From Arthrinium phaeospermum (taxonomy: Eukaryota; Ascomycota; Sordariomycetes; Amphisphaeriales; Apiosporaceae): a stretch of 64,000 nt of DNA. The notes below the pieces were generated by a model. It worked only from the letters and a program-made list of their open reading frames with translations. It searched no databases and was not told the DNA's origin. The stretch is from positions 1,178,001 to 1,242,000 of the forward strand of contig QYRS01000012.1 of the NCBI GenBank assembly GCA_006503535.1, written 5' to 3'. Made by a program: the position numbers and the translations under genes. Each line of letters starts with the position of its first letter. Position 1 is the stretch's first letter. Of this stretch, positions 1 to 11,741 are shown in pieces.

Positions 1-29
1 ATCGAATGTTATATCTCCTAGGTTGTCAG

Positions 30-2069
30 AGGATGCTGTCCAAACTCGACCGTGACGGACGGGCCCTGCACTTGCAGAGACCTGCTGCGTGCCCTTCAAG
101 AGAACGATCTCCGGAGCCAGCTGGTCGCGAGATGCAAATGCAAGGCCAAGCTAGACAAGCGCTGCCGTAATCAGGGGCACATGGACGCCCTCAACCTCCT
201 GACTCTGGTCGCCATGAAGAAGAGCAAAGGCAAATCTGCTACCGCCACAAGCCTCGCCGCGGAAATGATTTGGCGCAACCCTAGAGACCCCAGTGTACGT
301 TTCCCTCCCACCCTTGGCCAAGTATACAGGCAGGTTTTGGTGCCAAGGAAGAATTTTGTAGAGGCTGACTTTGGTTATTGGCAACACAGGGGTATCTACG
401 CTTGGGTCAGATCCTTCGCAAGGAGCAGAAACCGGCTATTGCTTTTAATGCCTACAGTCAGGGCGCCATCTTGGTTGCGGAGAAATATCCCGATCACCCG
501 CGTCTCGAGGTGTTGCGCCAGCAAGCAGACGCTGTAGAGAAGGTGATGCGCAAAGTTGACCCTATACAGGCACTGCCCCTGGAGTTGATCAACATGATAT
601 TCACCATGTTAGATACGACAGAAATCTGGTGGGCTCCCAACATACCCCAATGCACAACTTGACGTAGAGCAGAAAATGCTAACGACTCTCTACCATCGGC
701 TCACAGCCGCTGTCTGCAAGTTTCGAAGACCTGGAAGGCGAAACTTGAAAGTGCCGACGCGCGAGATGTTTGGCTGCACCAGTCCTACACTCTCAGGCGC
801 ACAAAGCATGGGCTGGCAAGTAAAGTCTTCCATCGCTATATCCAGGCGTATACGTGTGGACGTCTAAGAGGCTTCGCCATCAAGGATGAGTCGGGGTTCT
901 TGGCCAAACACTTTGCCCTATTCTCCCGTTGTTGCGGCGAGCTCCAGCACCTCACCTTGAAAGGATCCATCGATCTAGCTGACAGTCTTGCCACCACCGC
1001 CATTCCTTATCGGCTCGAGACTTTGCATCTCGGCAACCGTGTCCAGTATGGCACCAAGAGTATTGACAAGTTCCTCACGCATTGCTCCAAAACGCTCCGG
1101 GACCTGTCTCTTCTGAGCCTCCCTGCCCACGGCATTTGGACGCCGTCTTGGCCTGACCTGCCTCTGGTGGAAACTTTGAGGCTTGCAGGCAGCAACGGCA
1201 CCACCATTCATTTGGTAAGAACATGATACCACCCAGCTTTACCGACTTTATTTCTTACGTGTCTCTAGCCCTCAATCGCGAGTCGCACGCCCAACGTTCG
1301 AGAACTGTGGTTGGATACCATTACCCTTCAAGTGCAGGACTCCAACGTGCCGGAACTTGGTTTCTGGCCCAAGGTCGAACGGTTGTATTGTCGCACCGTC
1401 GGTCGCAGCCCCATCGACCTGCCTGCCGCGGGTATGCCCTTGTTCGGTATCAGCGAGCAGATCACGGAGCTGTTCCTCGATAAAAGCCAGCTTGACATAT
1501 TCTTTGGGGACACCGGGCTCTACGAAGGAAGTTACGACGGAATACTGGCCAACCTGAAGTCCATATCCATCACCAACTGCGCCGGCGGCGGACCCGAGAA
1601 GCTGAAGCGGATCATCATACCCTCCCTAGAAAACAGGTCGCTCGAGGTGCTGCAGCTGAACCCGTACCCGCTTCCCTCTCAGCGGCCTCCTCGGGCCCCG
1701 GCCGCCGCCCCTCCCGCGGATAACACTGATTCCTTCGCCTGGCTCCGCAACAAATGCGTCCAGCACCTGACCGTCGGCGGCCTGAACCTCCGCCACGGCC
1801 TCATCGACCTCGACGCCACCCTGACATCCATCGTCGCCCAGTGCGGCGCCCTGACCTCCCTCGACATCGGCCAGGAGGCCGTCGCGGCCGCCACCCTTGT
1901 CGCCTTCATCAAGAAGGATCAAGGCGTCCGCGCCCTCTGGCATAACAACCCGGAGCTCCCCACCTACGACCTCCAGGCCTGGGTCCGCGACAAGGACCTC
2001 GGCGAGGTGCACAGGCGGGCCTACCCGGGGTCGTCGGATGAGCGGTGGAAGCGGTTGTACGATTGGTGA
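30..2069 (+). CDS. TPR / F-box / leucine-rich protein (Pof3/Dia2-like), 5' partial
   Basis: Probable SCF ubiquitin-ligase substrate receptor. Exons I assign: 30-294, 390-628, 707-1214, 1269-2069. All joins keep frame and use GT..AG; the second intron carries a GCTAACG branch site. A Cys-rich start (CPNST..PCTCRD) leads into TPR-like helices ending in DPSGYLRLGQILRKEQKP, then HPRLEVLRQQADAVEKV and an F-box (DPIQALPLELINMIFTMLD, about 565-621) followed by CRCLQVSKTW. The rest is an LRR-like C-terminus ending in KRLYDW. The order TPR, F-box, LRR is that of fungal Pof3/Dia2 relatives, which act in genome stability and replisome turnover; that role is carried over from the family. The frame is closed by a stop at 19-21, and an acceptor (GTTGTCAG, ends at 29) suggests an upstream exon outside the window. 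Family call is firm, exact orthology is not. Confidence 0.8.
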
Positions 2070-2909
2070 AACGAGAAAAGGGAACTTGGTTATATTATAG
2101 AAGTCGGCTAGCAAGCAACGGACGGACAGTTTCATGGCAGCTGTAGATCAATAGCAGAAAGAAAATGCACTTTACATACCAAAACAGATGCATGCTTGAG
2201 TAGTTCAATCTCTCAGTCTACACGGTCAGGTCTTGCTGTTCCTCAGGTATCCGCGTTTGCTGCTGTGACTGAGAGACGTAGCATAGCTGTCAACTTGTTC
2301 CATCGAGATGCCATCGAGCAGAGTCAAATTCCCATCGTCTCCGATAGTAGCAATAAGAGCAACCAAGTCATCAAGTAGACACGGAGCACGAGCGACAAGG
2401 TCCATGTGAGCATGTGTATGTATGTAATGAAACAGATCTATATATATGTATTGTTTGTTCGTCAAGGGTTGTTTTCGCACCAGTATACAAGATTATATGT
2501 CTGTCGTGAACGTCAATCGAGTCGTCATTTCATTATCGGCCGTTGATCCGGAATCCCCTCTCCATCCATCACACGCGCCGCCGTTACGGGGGGAGAGAAC
2601 AAAGGAAAAATAAAACAAAAAATAAAACACAGGGTGGTGTGTAGCCTCCCCATTTCCAAGCCATGCAACACCATCCATCCGATACTCCTCCAATTGGCTT
2701 GCCCCTCCTCACTCGACCTTCTCTCCATACCTAGAGGCAGGAAATCGAGACGAGCAAAAAGGAGTCCCAACTCGTCGTCCCATTTGTTTTCCAAATCCAT
2801 CCATGTACACCTATCTTACATCACGACCCGATCAGGTGGAGACTTCTCTGCCCTTCATCTTCATCGATGGCAAGCCAGTGTCAATGGTCAAAAAAGGGCC
2901 TCGGTCTCG
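2070..2909. other. Intergenic, between convergent genes
   Basis: 3' flanks of the F-box gene (+) and the tinA-like gene (-). Several short ORFs occur but none looks conserved. I see A/T-rich stretches suitable for 3' ends (about 2420-2460 and 2605-2630) and nothing else. Confidence 0.5.
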
Positions 2910-5816
2910 TTACCTCGCCGGGCTCTCCGCATCGAGGTTTCCTTGGATCAGGCTCTCTAGTTCCCAAGGGTTCAGGGTACTCCTTCTCCGGGAAGCCGTC
3001 TTGCTTGTCCTCCGGGTGGTCCTCCTGGTTCGCTTTCCGATATCAAGCTCCTTGGGCGTCGGCGGCGGCTCCTCTCCATCCGATGCTGCACCAGCATCGT
3101 TGAAGGCATTTGCCTTGCTTGCATCAATTTCGATCTTGGGAACGTCCTTCTTGACAGGGTCACCGAGAGAGACGTCCGGGTCCTCGGGGATGGCTTCCTG
3201 AGACGGGACAGCAGCTACCGGAGCTTGGTTCTGACCACCCCGTCCCATGCGGGCAGCCTTTAGCTTGGCGCGTACGCGGGCCGCGTCAGCCTCGCGCTCT
3301 GATGCCGCCAGTTTCACAGCGATAGAGGCCATGGTCAGGGGGCTTGGTGGTGGCGGGTTACCGCGTCGGGGAAGTCGCGAGGACGAGGGGGGTGGGTTGG
3401 GTGGATTGGACGGGTTGGCTCGCACTGGTGAGCGTGTCCGGGCGGTGTTGGCAGTATTGGAAGTATTAGGCGAACGAGATCGCTTGTTCTTGGAGTTTGG
3501 TGGCGAACGGGGTCGGGATTTGGTGGTTGTGGTAGACTTGGATCGAGTGAGGGGGGCGGCCGCGGGCTTCCCATCCTTCTTGGTGGAAGCACTGGGTGCG
3601 GATGCTGTCCTCTTGGCCGGCTGTACCGCTGCCTTCGATGGCGGAGCGGGCTTTGCAGTTGCATCTGGGGAAGTGGACATATCCGGCTTGGTAGTGGTTT
3701 TCTTTTTCTGGGCTGATTTGGGTGCCTCTTTCGGCTCAGGCTTGATGTCTCGATCAGGCGTCGCTGCCCTAGACCCTGCCCTCGACCTCGTACCACTCTT
3801 CTTGTTCTGAGCTGATTTGGATGATACTTCTTTTGGCTCTGCTGTGTTCACATCTCGATCAGGCGACGCTGGCCTCGACGCTGGCCTTGACCTCGTGCCA
3901 CTCTTCTTGTTTTGGGTTGATTTGGATGCCGGATTTGGTTCTGGCTTTGATTCTTGGTCAGGGGTTGTTTCCCTCGACCCCGGCCTCGACTGGTCGAAGA
4001 GCTTGCGGTTCGGTTGCTTTCTGAGCGGCGACTCAATCGAGGTACCGAAGAGAGGGCTGTCGTATGATGCTGTGGAAGATGGTTTGAGATGGTCTTTGGA
4101 TCGTGGTGGCGACAGCTTGAGGGATGCCTCGGGAGGCTGCGTCTTCGGTCCATGTGCCGGAGGTGCAGGCGGCTCGTCGTCAGTGACTGCGCGGATCTCC
4201 CATGTCTTCTCCTCCACAATTGTGGTGAAGTCTCCTGGCCGCTTGCGACGCGCGCCGTTATCAGACCGCCTATTTCCCGAAGACGGGGAGTTCTTCAGGG
4301 GCTGAGCTGCGGTGGAGCCGGGAGTGGAGGAGAGTCGATCGTCGTTGCCGTGGAGGCATGGAGAATCTGAACGTTGGGTTCCTCGTCATCAAGGTCATCA
4401 TCATCGACGTCATCATGGAAAATGCTCGACTGCTCCGACTCCAGGTCCGAACCCTGCTCGTCAACATCACAGCCAGGGCTGGCACAAGATGCAGAGATTC
4501 CGCGGGACTGGGTGATCGCTGTCGCTCGGGTGCTCTGATCACCGAGTTCTGCGAGTCCAGCTCGTCCTCATCGTCCTCCTCCTCCTCTTCGTCTTCTTCT
4601 TCCTCCTCCTCATCTTCTTCCTGGACACATGATAGCTCTTGGTGTTGTTCTCTGTCGTCGAACCTGGCTTCCGTCTTCCGAACCCGCACAGGGCTCAAGC
4701 GTAGACCCATCTGAAGTTCTTCCATGTTGACCGACTTTCCGCTAGCGGCCATGCGCTTGCGCCACCCTTCAATCATGCTAACTGCATCCTTCCAGCGGCT
4801 TTCCATCTGTTCCCAGCCTTCGCGCAGTCGGTGGATCTCGACCTCGCGGACTTCAACCTCTTCGATAGGCACGAACGAGGGATTGGTGAGCATTGACCTG
4901 AGGTGCATCATGATGCCTTCCAGCTCATCGGCCAAGTCATCGGCGTTCTTTGGGGGCGGAGCAGTGGTGTCACTGCCGCTGGAGTCCGACTTGTCATTTG
5001 CTTCGTCAATGCCGCTCATATCCCGTAGCCTCTGAACGGTACGCCGCAGCAGGTGGAGCAACGTCGAGTTCTCTTCGCAGAGGCCCTTAGCCAGCTCCGT
5101 AAGGAACTCGTTCGTCTCCATTCTCAGGCTATATCCGTCCTCGTCGGTGCCCCCGTAAGAAACGCCGCTGGGTCTTTCTTCGATCCCCATCTCGTTGACG
5201 ACAGTAATGCTGACAACATCGCGGTTCTTGTTGCCGCCCCTCACACGTCCAGCGTCTACGACGGCCCTTTTGAGGCTGTCGATCTGGCGGTCTCGCCTGC
5301 GGACGTCGTTGGCGCAGGCGGCGCGGTTCTGGGCGACTGTGGCCTTCATCTTGGTCATCTCGTCCTTGAGCTTGAAGACGGAGGATTCGGTGGACTTGAG
5401 CTGGAGGCGGAGGGCGCGCTCGGTAGCCTCGGCGCCGTCGAGCTTCCTCTGTGTCTCGGCAAACTTGTCGGCCTGGCGGGCCGCTTCCGCTGCGTTTCGC
5501 TGAGCATCCGCCCGCAGCGAAAGCAAAGTGGTGCTGAGGGATTCCCGGTGCGCCGCATCACGCTGTATAGAGAGAACAAGATAAGGTTAGCGATCCAATC
5601 ATGGCAATTGCACAGGGCAGTAGTGAGACATACATCGCGGCGGAGGATTAGGTCGTTGACCACTCCCATGATGCGCCCCATTGTGTCCTGCAGACCGCCT
5701 GGAGCGTCCTCCGGGTCGGCGAAATCGATGTTCTGGCCATCGCGCAGGAGCCCGCGGGACAGGAGCTGGTTGTTGATGTACAGAGAGGCTGTGCGGAGAT
5801 TGTCAGACTCGATCAT
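2910..5816 (-). CDS. tinA: TinA/ADIP (SSX2IP, Msd1)-like coiled-coil protein, reading frame broken twice
   Basis: Starts at 5816 (MIESDNLRTASLYINNQLLS), then a 71-nt intron (5563-5633, GTATGT..ATACAG) and a long exon. The N-terminal half (to about 4990) is the ADIP-type coiled coil: alternating Arg/Glu/Leu helices, then an EFLTELAKGLCEENSTLLHL segment. Relatives are NIMA-interacting TinA of Aspergillus and Msd1 of fission yeast, both at microtubule-organising centres; the role here is inferred. A polyacidic tract (about 4561-4625) precedes a basic Ser/Pro-rich tail with repeated KSAQNKKSGTRSR units, ending PWELESLIQGNLDAESPAR. The frame changes between about 4505 and 4570 and again at a run of four G at 4298-4301. 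Each change fits one missing base; the acidic DVDEQGSDLESEQSSIFHD segment lies in the middle frame. A short intron is an alternative for the first change. Confidence 0.75.
4561..4625. repeat. GAG/GAA purine tract (poly-Glu/Asp)
   Basis: Low-complexity CTC/CTT triplets on the + strand encode the acidic run of the tinA-like protein on the minus strand. A reading-frame change lies just next to it, so the base count of this tract may be wrong. Confidence 0.8.
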
Positions 5817-6548
5817 GCTGGGCGAGACCTTGCTCGCTTTGAGCCGTGCACACAGTCGGTGAGGGTATTTTCAGTCAGTTGGCGGTGGTGTTTTTCCCTA
5901 GGAAGCGGTTGTTGTCGCATGGAGGGACTGTGTCGTATGCTCTGGGGAAAGGAGACGGTCAAGAAGACAGGGCTCATTTGGAAAGGATCTGTTTTGGGAA
6001 GGAAGCAGACGCCACCGATACACGATAAGCCGAGTCGGGAAAGGCAGGGTGGATAAAGAACGTCGGCCTGATGCTGAATTGGATGCAATAGGCAAGGTAG
6101 CAAGCAGGCTGACTACTAGGTATCTTGGGTAGGGGACTACTCGAGCGACGGCAGGGGACTATTGATGTACAAGTATGTAGGTAATCAACGAGCGCGGAGT
6201 TGACAGCGGGCGGATGCCTCGAGTGTTGATTTTGCAATGGGGCGGCGTGTTGCTAGGCCAACCAGGGTGGGAGAAATCCCAGTATGGAGTAGGTTTTAAA
6301 AATGGAATCGGACCCCGACCCCATACCTATCACCGCCATGTGTGCTGTTGGGCAGCTGGGCAGCTGGGACACAGGGCATACACAGGGTTTACCGTTGCGG
6401 TCTAGCCCCGTCTTCAGGCCGTGTGGGGTGCTCTGTTCATCGTTCATCCCTCCCGCCGTCCCATGTCACGCCTGCGCCTCAAGCGTGCCAGGCCGCCTCA
6501 TCTCTCTTAGTTGGTCTCGGTCGCTGCTAACTACATATTGGCCCCCGT
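5817..6548. other. Intergenic: upstream of tinA-like gene, downstream of hydrolase gene
   Basis: Holds the promoter and 5' leader of the minus-strand tinA-like gene and the 3' end of the next minus-strand gene. Short ORFs only; nothing else recognised. Confidence 0.5.
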
Positions 6549-7937
6549 TTACAAGCGCGTCTTCCGTCGTTCTTCTGATGCTTTTTTATATACCTCCTCC
6601 TCGAATCCCTTCATCAGCAATTCTATTTGCGGGTCGGCCACCGGCAGCAAATTGCATCCAAATGCGCCGCAGACACCGGTTGCCCGATCAATAAACTGGA
6701 AATTTCGCAAACCCCCCAAGTTAGCCTCGGCTCGTATCGCCATTAGAAATCATTACTCAGCTGTGTTCGTATCTTCTTACCCAGGCACTGTTTATGGCAC
6801 CACCCCATAGCATGGTCCCAGGTTTCCTCCAGCACTCGGTCTTGCCCTCGACCAGTAACCCGCCGAGTCCCCAGTTGTATTCTCCTGGAGGATAGTATCC
6901 CACGGCCCATTGGGGGTTCGCCATAGACTCGTTCAGCGCCTGTCGGGGACCGCCAGTCAGCTGCGGCTGGAACATGGCGGCCGTTGTCTCTTTCTTGAGC
7001 AGCCGCTCGTCGTCGACCAAGAGTGAGTTGAGTATCTCGGTGTAGTCCACCATGCTAGCATAGGCACCTTGCCCACCAAACGCTTCCCGGGCGCCAGGTG
7101 CCATAGAGATGGGCTTGCGTGATTGTGCAGCTTTGCCGGATCGGGTGTCTCGAAACGCCATAGAGCACATGCGGTTGGCCATGTCCGGGTGGGCGGCCGG
7201 CCAGAATGTGATGTCTCTGAGTCCGAGAGGTGACCAGATGTTCTGCTTCATATACTCCTCTAACGAGATGCCGCTGACTGCCTCGACAACCTTCCCGGCC
7301 CACTGTGTCGACCTGTCAGCTTCTGTGTGGTATCATCAGTCCGCAAAGTCACGTACATCCGAAGCCGTTCCATAACACCATGATTCGCCAGGCTCGTACA
7401 GGAGTGGATGCCCGAATACTTCTTCGACAGTAGCCCCGGGCTTCCCCAGTAGGCCCTGGTACTTCCTCCATTGTAAGATGTCACTGTTTGCAAACTCGTA
7501 GGTGCCCCCAACACTATGCGTTAGTAGATGATGAAGTGTAATCGGACCTGACCTCTCCTTCGTGATGGGTGTGCCGTCCTCTCCAAAGCCAGTCAGTATC
7601 GGTTGCTTTGCCAGCGCCGGCAGTAAGGAGGCGACATCGTCGTCCAGCTTAACGACTCCCCGCTCCACGAGTTGCATAACCGCAATACTCGTCATGAGTT
7701 TCGTCATGGAGGCCAGGACGAAGACGGTGTCCCGTTCCATGGGCTCGGCCCTGGGCGTAAGCGCACGGTTGCCGAAGACGTTGTTATAATTGACTTTGCC
7801 TAAACAAGGTCAATATCTAGAACCTCCAAAACGAATGAACCGGCTGCCAGTTATTTGGTACCTTTAGCGCAGACAACGGCGCCCAGAACCACCCCATCTG
7901 AGACGGCCTTTGCCATTGAATGCTCGAAACTCTCCAT
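6549..7937 (-). CDS. Serine beta-lactamase-like hydrolase / transesterase (class C fold)
   Basis: Four exons, 395 aa: 7862-7937, 7357-7799, 6781-7302, 6549-6695. Introns are 62, 54 and 85 nt, all GT..AG and frame-keeping. The catalytic SxxK is visible as VFVLASMTKLMTSIAVMQL. A conserved LHHLLTHSVGGTYEF stretch follows, then PGESWCYGTASD, which supplies the likely active-site Tyr, then W-AGKVVEAVSGISLEEY and a C-terminal GAINSAWFIDRATGVCGAFG block. This is the fungal EstB/LovD-like family of acyltransferases and esterases; the substrate cannot be told. No signal peptide is seen at the start (MESFEHSMAKAVSDGVVLGA), so it is probably cytosolic. No polyketide synthase or other cluster gene is adjacent, so a LovD-like biosynthetic role has no local support. 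Confidence 0.85.
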
Positions 7938-8642
7938 GATGAACGAGTACGCAAGTTGCTAGGAAAGAAGGAAATTGTATGTAATAACAATAAGAGCTGG
8001 CAATACGTCTTGTAGTCGTGAAATCAAGTAAGTCGTTCACGCCTATGTACCGTAGGGTTACCACCCCCTCCAACGATACAAGATCCGGGGCCCCGCAAGC
8101 CGCGGCTAACTCGGTTAGTCATCCATGCCACCCCAGTTTAGGGGTCTGCATCTCGGCTCAGCCACTTCTTCGGCTTCAACCGAGACACATGACGAATTAT
8201 TTCCAGTCGGTGTCCTCGAGAGCTTGAATATAAATAAATGGTGTGCAGGAGTTCTACTGCCAAAAGGTTCTCCCTTAAGCGTTAGTTGCTCGCTATCCCC
8301 GCTAAGTACCTATTCAGGAGAAGTCAATGGCTCGAAAGATCTACACTTGCTGTATTTCATTCTTATTATTGAGATGTGCCGGTCAGGCATCGATTACTTG
8401 TATCTACTAGGATTCAGTCGCATAGTATAATACAAGCCCCTCAAGCCTGATGAACCCATCTTGTTGACTGCTGGTATATCATCGTCTCGAATTGTCTCCA
8501 AGACTACCAACAGCTTTTTTTTTAAGGGCCGCTTGGCCAAACTCGCTAGAAATCCCATCGCAAACGGCCAGGGCTGCTGGCATGATGCTAGATCGTACAA
8601 CACTCGTCCATCCTCAACCCACATCATCATATGTGCATTCCC
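7938..8642. other. Intergenic between two minus-strand genes
   Basis: Promoter side of the beta-lactamase-like gene and 3' flank of RTF1. Short ORFs only; a run of nine T lies near 8515-8523. Nothing further seen. Confidence 0.5.
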
Positions 8643-10914
8643 TCAGTCGATCTCGACATCAATGTCCAGGTCCAGGGAACCAATGATATCATCATCCACA
8701 AGTGGGCGATGGATCTGAGGCATGCCGCCGTTTTCTGTTCCGTTCTGGCTCTGGTTTTGCTGCAGCTTGGCGATGTGGGGAGGCAGAGGCCGGTCACCAG
8801 TCGCCGAGGCGTTCAGTCGAGGCGTACCATTGGCTGGCGTTGAAGCGCTGCTAGTTCCGGTCTTGACCCTCTCCTCCACCTCGTTGTGATCCAGCAGAAA
8901 CTTGGGCTGCGTACGCAGTCTCCGAGAGACATCCTCTTGGACTTCCTCACCCCGCGCAATGCGATTCTCAATGTCTCGCGCTTTGGCCTTCTCCCTGAGC
9001 TGCGCCTTTCGCACAGCCTCAGCATTGCGCTTCCGGTTTTCTGCGTTGACCTGGGCAAGTCTGTCTTGCTGGCTGTTGGCTGAAGATATCTTCTTGTTGG
9101 TCGTGAGGCTCGTCTTGAAAGCAAGACGGGGGGTCTCGAGCTGGTCAAGCTCTTCTTGCAGTTTTGCTGCTTTGTCCATGTCGCCCTGCTCTTTTGCCAA
9201 CTCTATATTGTTGACTAGTCGGTTCCGTTCGGCGGGGTTGAACTTGTCGCGGAGGGCACGTTCTCGTTGAAGCTTCTCGTCGAGCTCTGCGTCGGTCCAG
9301 GAGCGGCCTAGCAGCTTGTTGATGTCATCTATCTTGGCAACCAGAGCAGGCTGCTTGGGCCAAACACCGCCTTCGCTGTTTATGGTCGTCTTGTATCGAT
9401 TGAATTCGGACTGGTATCGGTCAGATTAATGATAGGGGGGTGTGGGAAATCCTCAGGGCATACCTCGGTGAAGTTACTTTCTGAGCAGACAATGAAAGGC
9501 CATTCGCGCTCCGCCTTGCCGTGAGCTGCGACGATGTATTGATCGGTTACAAAAGGTTGACCGCTTTTCTTCTCCATCGCATACGGCTTGCCCGTCGTGA
9601 ATCCTAGGGATAGAGTTAACATGATTCCGGTAGTTCTTTGGAATGGGTATCAAACGTACGCTTAATGACGGCCATCCTATAGACGTTTCCAGCCCGAGGG
9701 TCTCTGCTATCAGGTCCGATAGATATGCGAACGAAGCAGCCAGTAATGGCATCCTCGAACCCAGGGAAGAAACATATCTGACCGAATCGGCTTCGGCTTA
9801 GACGAACGCGTTCGATATCACGAAGCTCTGCAGGGGGTGCCTCCTTCTGTTCGGGCGTGTGTGACCTAGAGCGGCGCCGGTCGTCGCGGCTCCATTCGAC
9901 ATCGCTGTCGCCGTCTCTATCGTCATCGGGACTGTCGCGTGAATAGGACGTGTGCTTGTCCTTGTTTCGCTCGCGATCTTCGGCGAGGCGGCGCTGGCGA
10001 TCGTTCTTCTCTGCCCTGGCGCGTCGGAGGGATTCGATACCAGAACTTGTTTCGCCGACCTTGTTGCCCCCAATCTTCGTGCGCTGGCGTGAGGTTTTGC
10101 GATGGGCGTCTTCGAGCTCGGCATCGATTGCTTTGCGCTTCTTGGCTGCCTTCTTGTCGTTGTCGCCAACTAGCTGGCGCAACAACCGGTTCTGCCGTTG
10201 ACGCTCAATCTCTTGCATGCGCTCGGCCAGGATTGATTCACGCTCGACTTCTCGCAGGGCCATGATGTCCTCTTTCTCCTGCTCGCTGGCGAACATGCCT
10301 TCGTGAGGATATTTGTTCTCCTCGTCGTCAAGCACGGCATTGTTGTTGCCTGCTGGCGAGCCAGCTTCGGAGTCGCTCTCGTCCATGGGTGCGCTTTCTT
10401 GAGAAGCGACAGACTCTGCGTCGGATGATCTAGGAGGAAGATCTGTTTTAGCAAACGTAGAATTGGGCGACGTGAGAGACATGGTCGCAGTGGTTGCTTT
10501 GGTTGAACGTGGAGGTGAGGCGTTCTCCACTGGGGAACTGTGAAGCTGTGGTGGCCCGATGCTTTTGCTCTCGGTGGTTGATTGTTGTCAGATGCCCCCA
10601 ATGATTCCACCTAGCTGCGTACTGCGCAGCAGAACCAGAGCAACTGAGGTTGAAAACAAGGCGCGCAGAAACACAATCCATTACTTGTGATAGAGAAGAA
10701 CAATCGATGAAACTTACGCTTCGCCTTCCTCTTCATCCGAGTAATCCTGTTTCCGCTTCTTGGCTTTCTTCGCTGGCGCAGCCGTCTTGGACTTGGAATC
10801 TGGCGCCTCCTCTGAGCCTGAGCGACTGATGTTCATCTCCTGGTCCGATCCCTCATCCGAGTCCTCATCTCCGCCCACCAGGGCCATAAGCTGATCGTCA
10901 AGGTCGTCGCTCAT
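8643..10914 (-). CDS. RTF1: RTF1, Paf1 complex elongation factor (Plus3 domain)
   Basis: Four exons, 660 aa: 10718-10914, 9660-10537, 9464-9603, 8643-9410, with introns of 180, 56 and 53 nt. The protein starts MSDDLDDQLMALVGGDEDSD. An acidic, Ser-rich N-terminus leads to an Arg/Lys/Glu-rich helix (EKEDIMALREVERESILAER) typical of the RTF1 segment that stimulates H2B ubiquitylation. The Plus3 domain follows: ELRDIERVRLSRSRFGQ, FEDAITGCFVRISIG, YRMAVIKRFTTGKPYAM, then FTESEFNRYKTTINS. The C-terminus has the coiled region used to hold the Paf1 complex, and ends DLDIDVEID. The family couples RNA polymerase II elongation to H2B and H3K4/K79 marks in the nucleus. It is divergent from COQ7, with 827 bp between the starts. 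Confidence 0.93.
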
Positions 10915-11741
10915 TGTGGCGGTTGTCGTCCGTGTCTTTCTCGATACTCGTTTCGATTTCGATCTCGATTTCGCCCCGGCGGATAGCTGAATAGCAAACG
11001 CGCTTGTGATGAAGAGCGCAAGCAAGTTAGAGGAACCCGATCCTTATAGAAGAATGCAATTCTTTTCTATACTAATCTAGGCGCGATCTTGGTGGCGGTT
11101 GAGGAACAGAGCTAAAAATATGTATGAGAAAGGCGTAGTCGACGCGAGACTCCTTTCTTTCCAGGGAAACTCAGCAGCATCGGCTGCAGTTTATTGGAAA
11201 CCTCAGCCTCAGCTCATTGGTCGGTGGGTATCCTTGGCGTATCCGCTAGAATTCGATTGACCGCTGTTGCCTGCTTACAGGCATATTAGACCCATAGTAT
11301 GCCGTAATCCAGTCCGATTATGCTTCGGCAGGAGTATATGAGACTACTCGGTTATCATCCATATGTCCGAGTCATCACAGGATGCAGTGGCGGCTAAGCA
11401 GCCGCAATAATGTGAGTCTTGGAATAGGTGAATGGTTTTAGCATAGTCAACTATGGCAGGTATTCCCTGAGATCATTCTTTTCGAGTCTTCTTGCTACCT
11501 CTGAGAGCCTACTAACTCCTATAGCTGCATATTTGGAGCAGCATGTAGGCGGCGCGGTCGAGCCTATCGATAAGGACGCTTACAACCGTAGCTTAGTGGC
11601 AAGACCCCTGTCGCATTGAGCGCATCATAAATCGAAATAGCTTCTCAATCGTTCGATAAACTGGCTCACCTCGGAGTCCAAGGAAAAGTCCAAGGAAACA
11701 TTGCGAGAAAGGAGAGAAAGTGAATAACACTCCAATTGGTC
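10915..11741. promoter_or_regulatory. Divergent promoter region RTF1 / COQ7
   Basis: 827 bp between the start codons of RTF1 (-) and COQ7 (+). I see no coding signal and no element I can name with confidence. Confidence 0.5.

Noticed and set aside
1626..2135. 169-codon minus-strand frame opposite the F-box gene
   Set aside because: Shadow of the GC-biased last exon of the F-box gene; composition is Gly/Val/Asp-rich without motifs.
3247..4305. Long + strand frames opposite the tinA-like tail
   Set aside because: They mirror the repetitive Ser/Lys/Pro region, giving Gly/Leu/Val-rich repeats; the sense strand has the conserved ends.
4505..4570. A 35-nt intron (GTGATC..ACCCAG) explaining the first tinA-like frame change
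   Set aside because: Too short for a fungal spliceosomal intron and without a branch site. A longer 91-nt intron is possible but would remove coding-like sequence, so a missing base is preferred.
6549..7937. LovD-like role in a secondary metabolite cluster for the beta-lactamase-like gene
   Set aside because: Neighbours are tinA-like and RTF1, with no polyketide synthase, peptide synthetase, P450 or transporter beside it.
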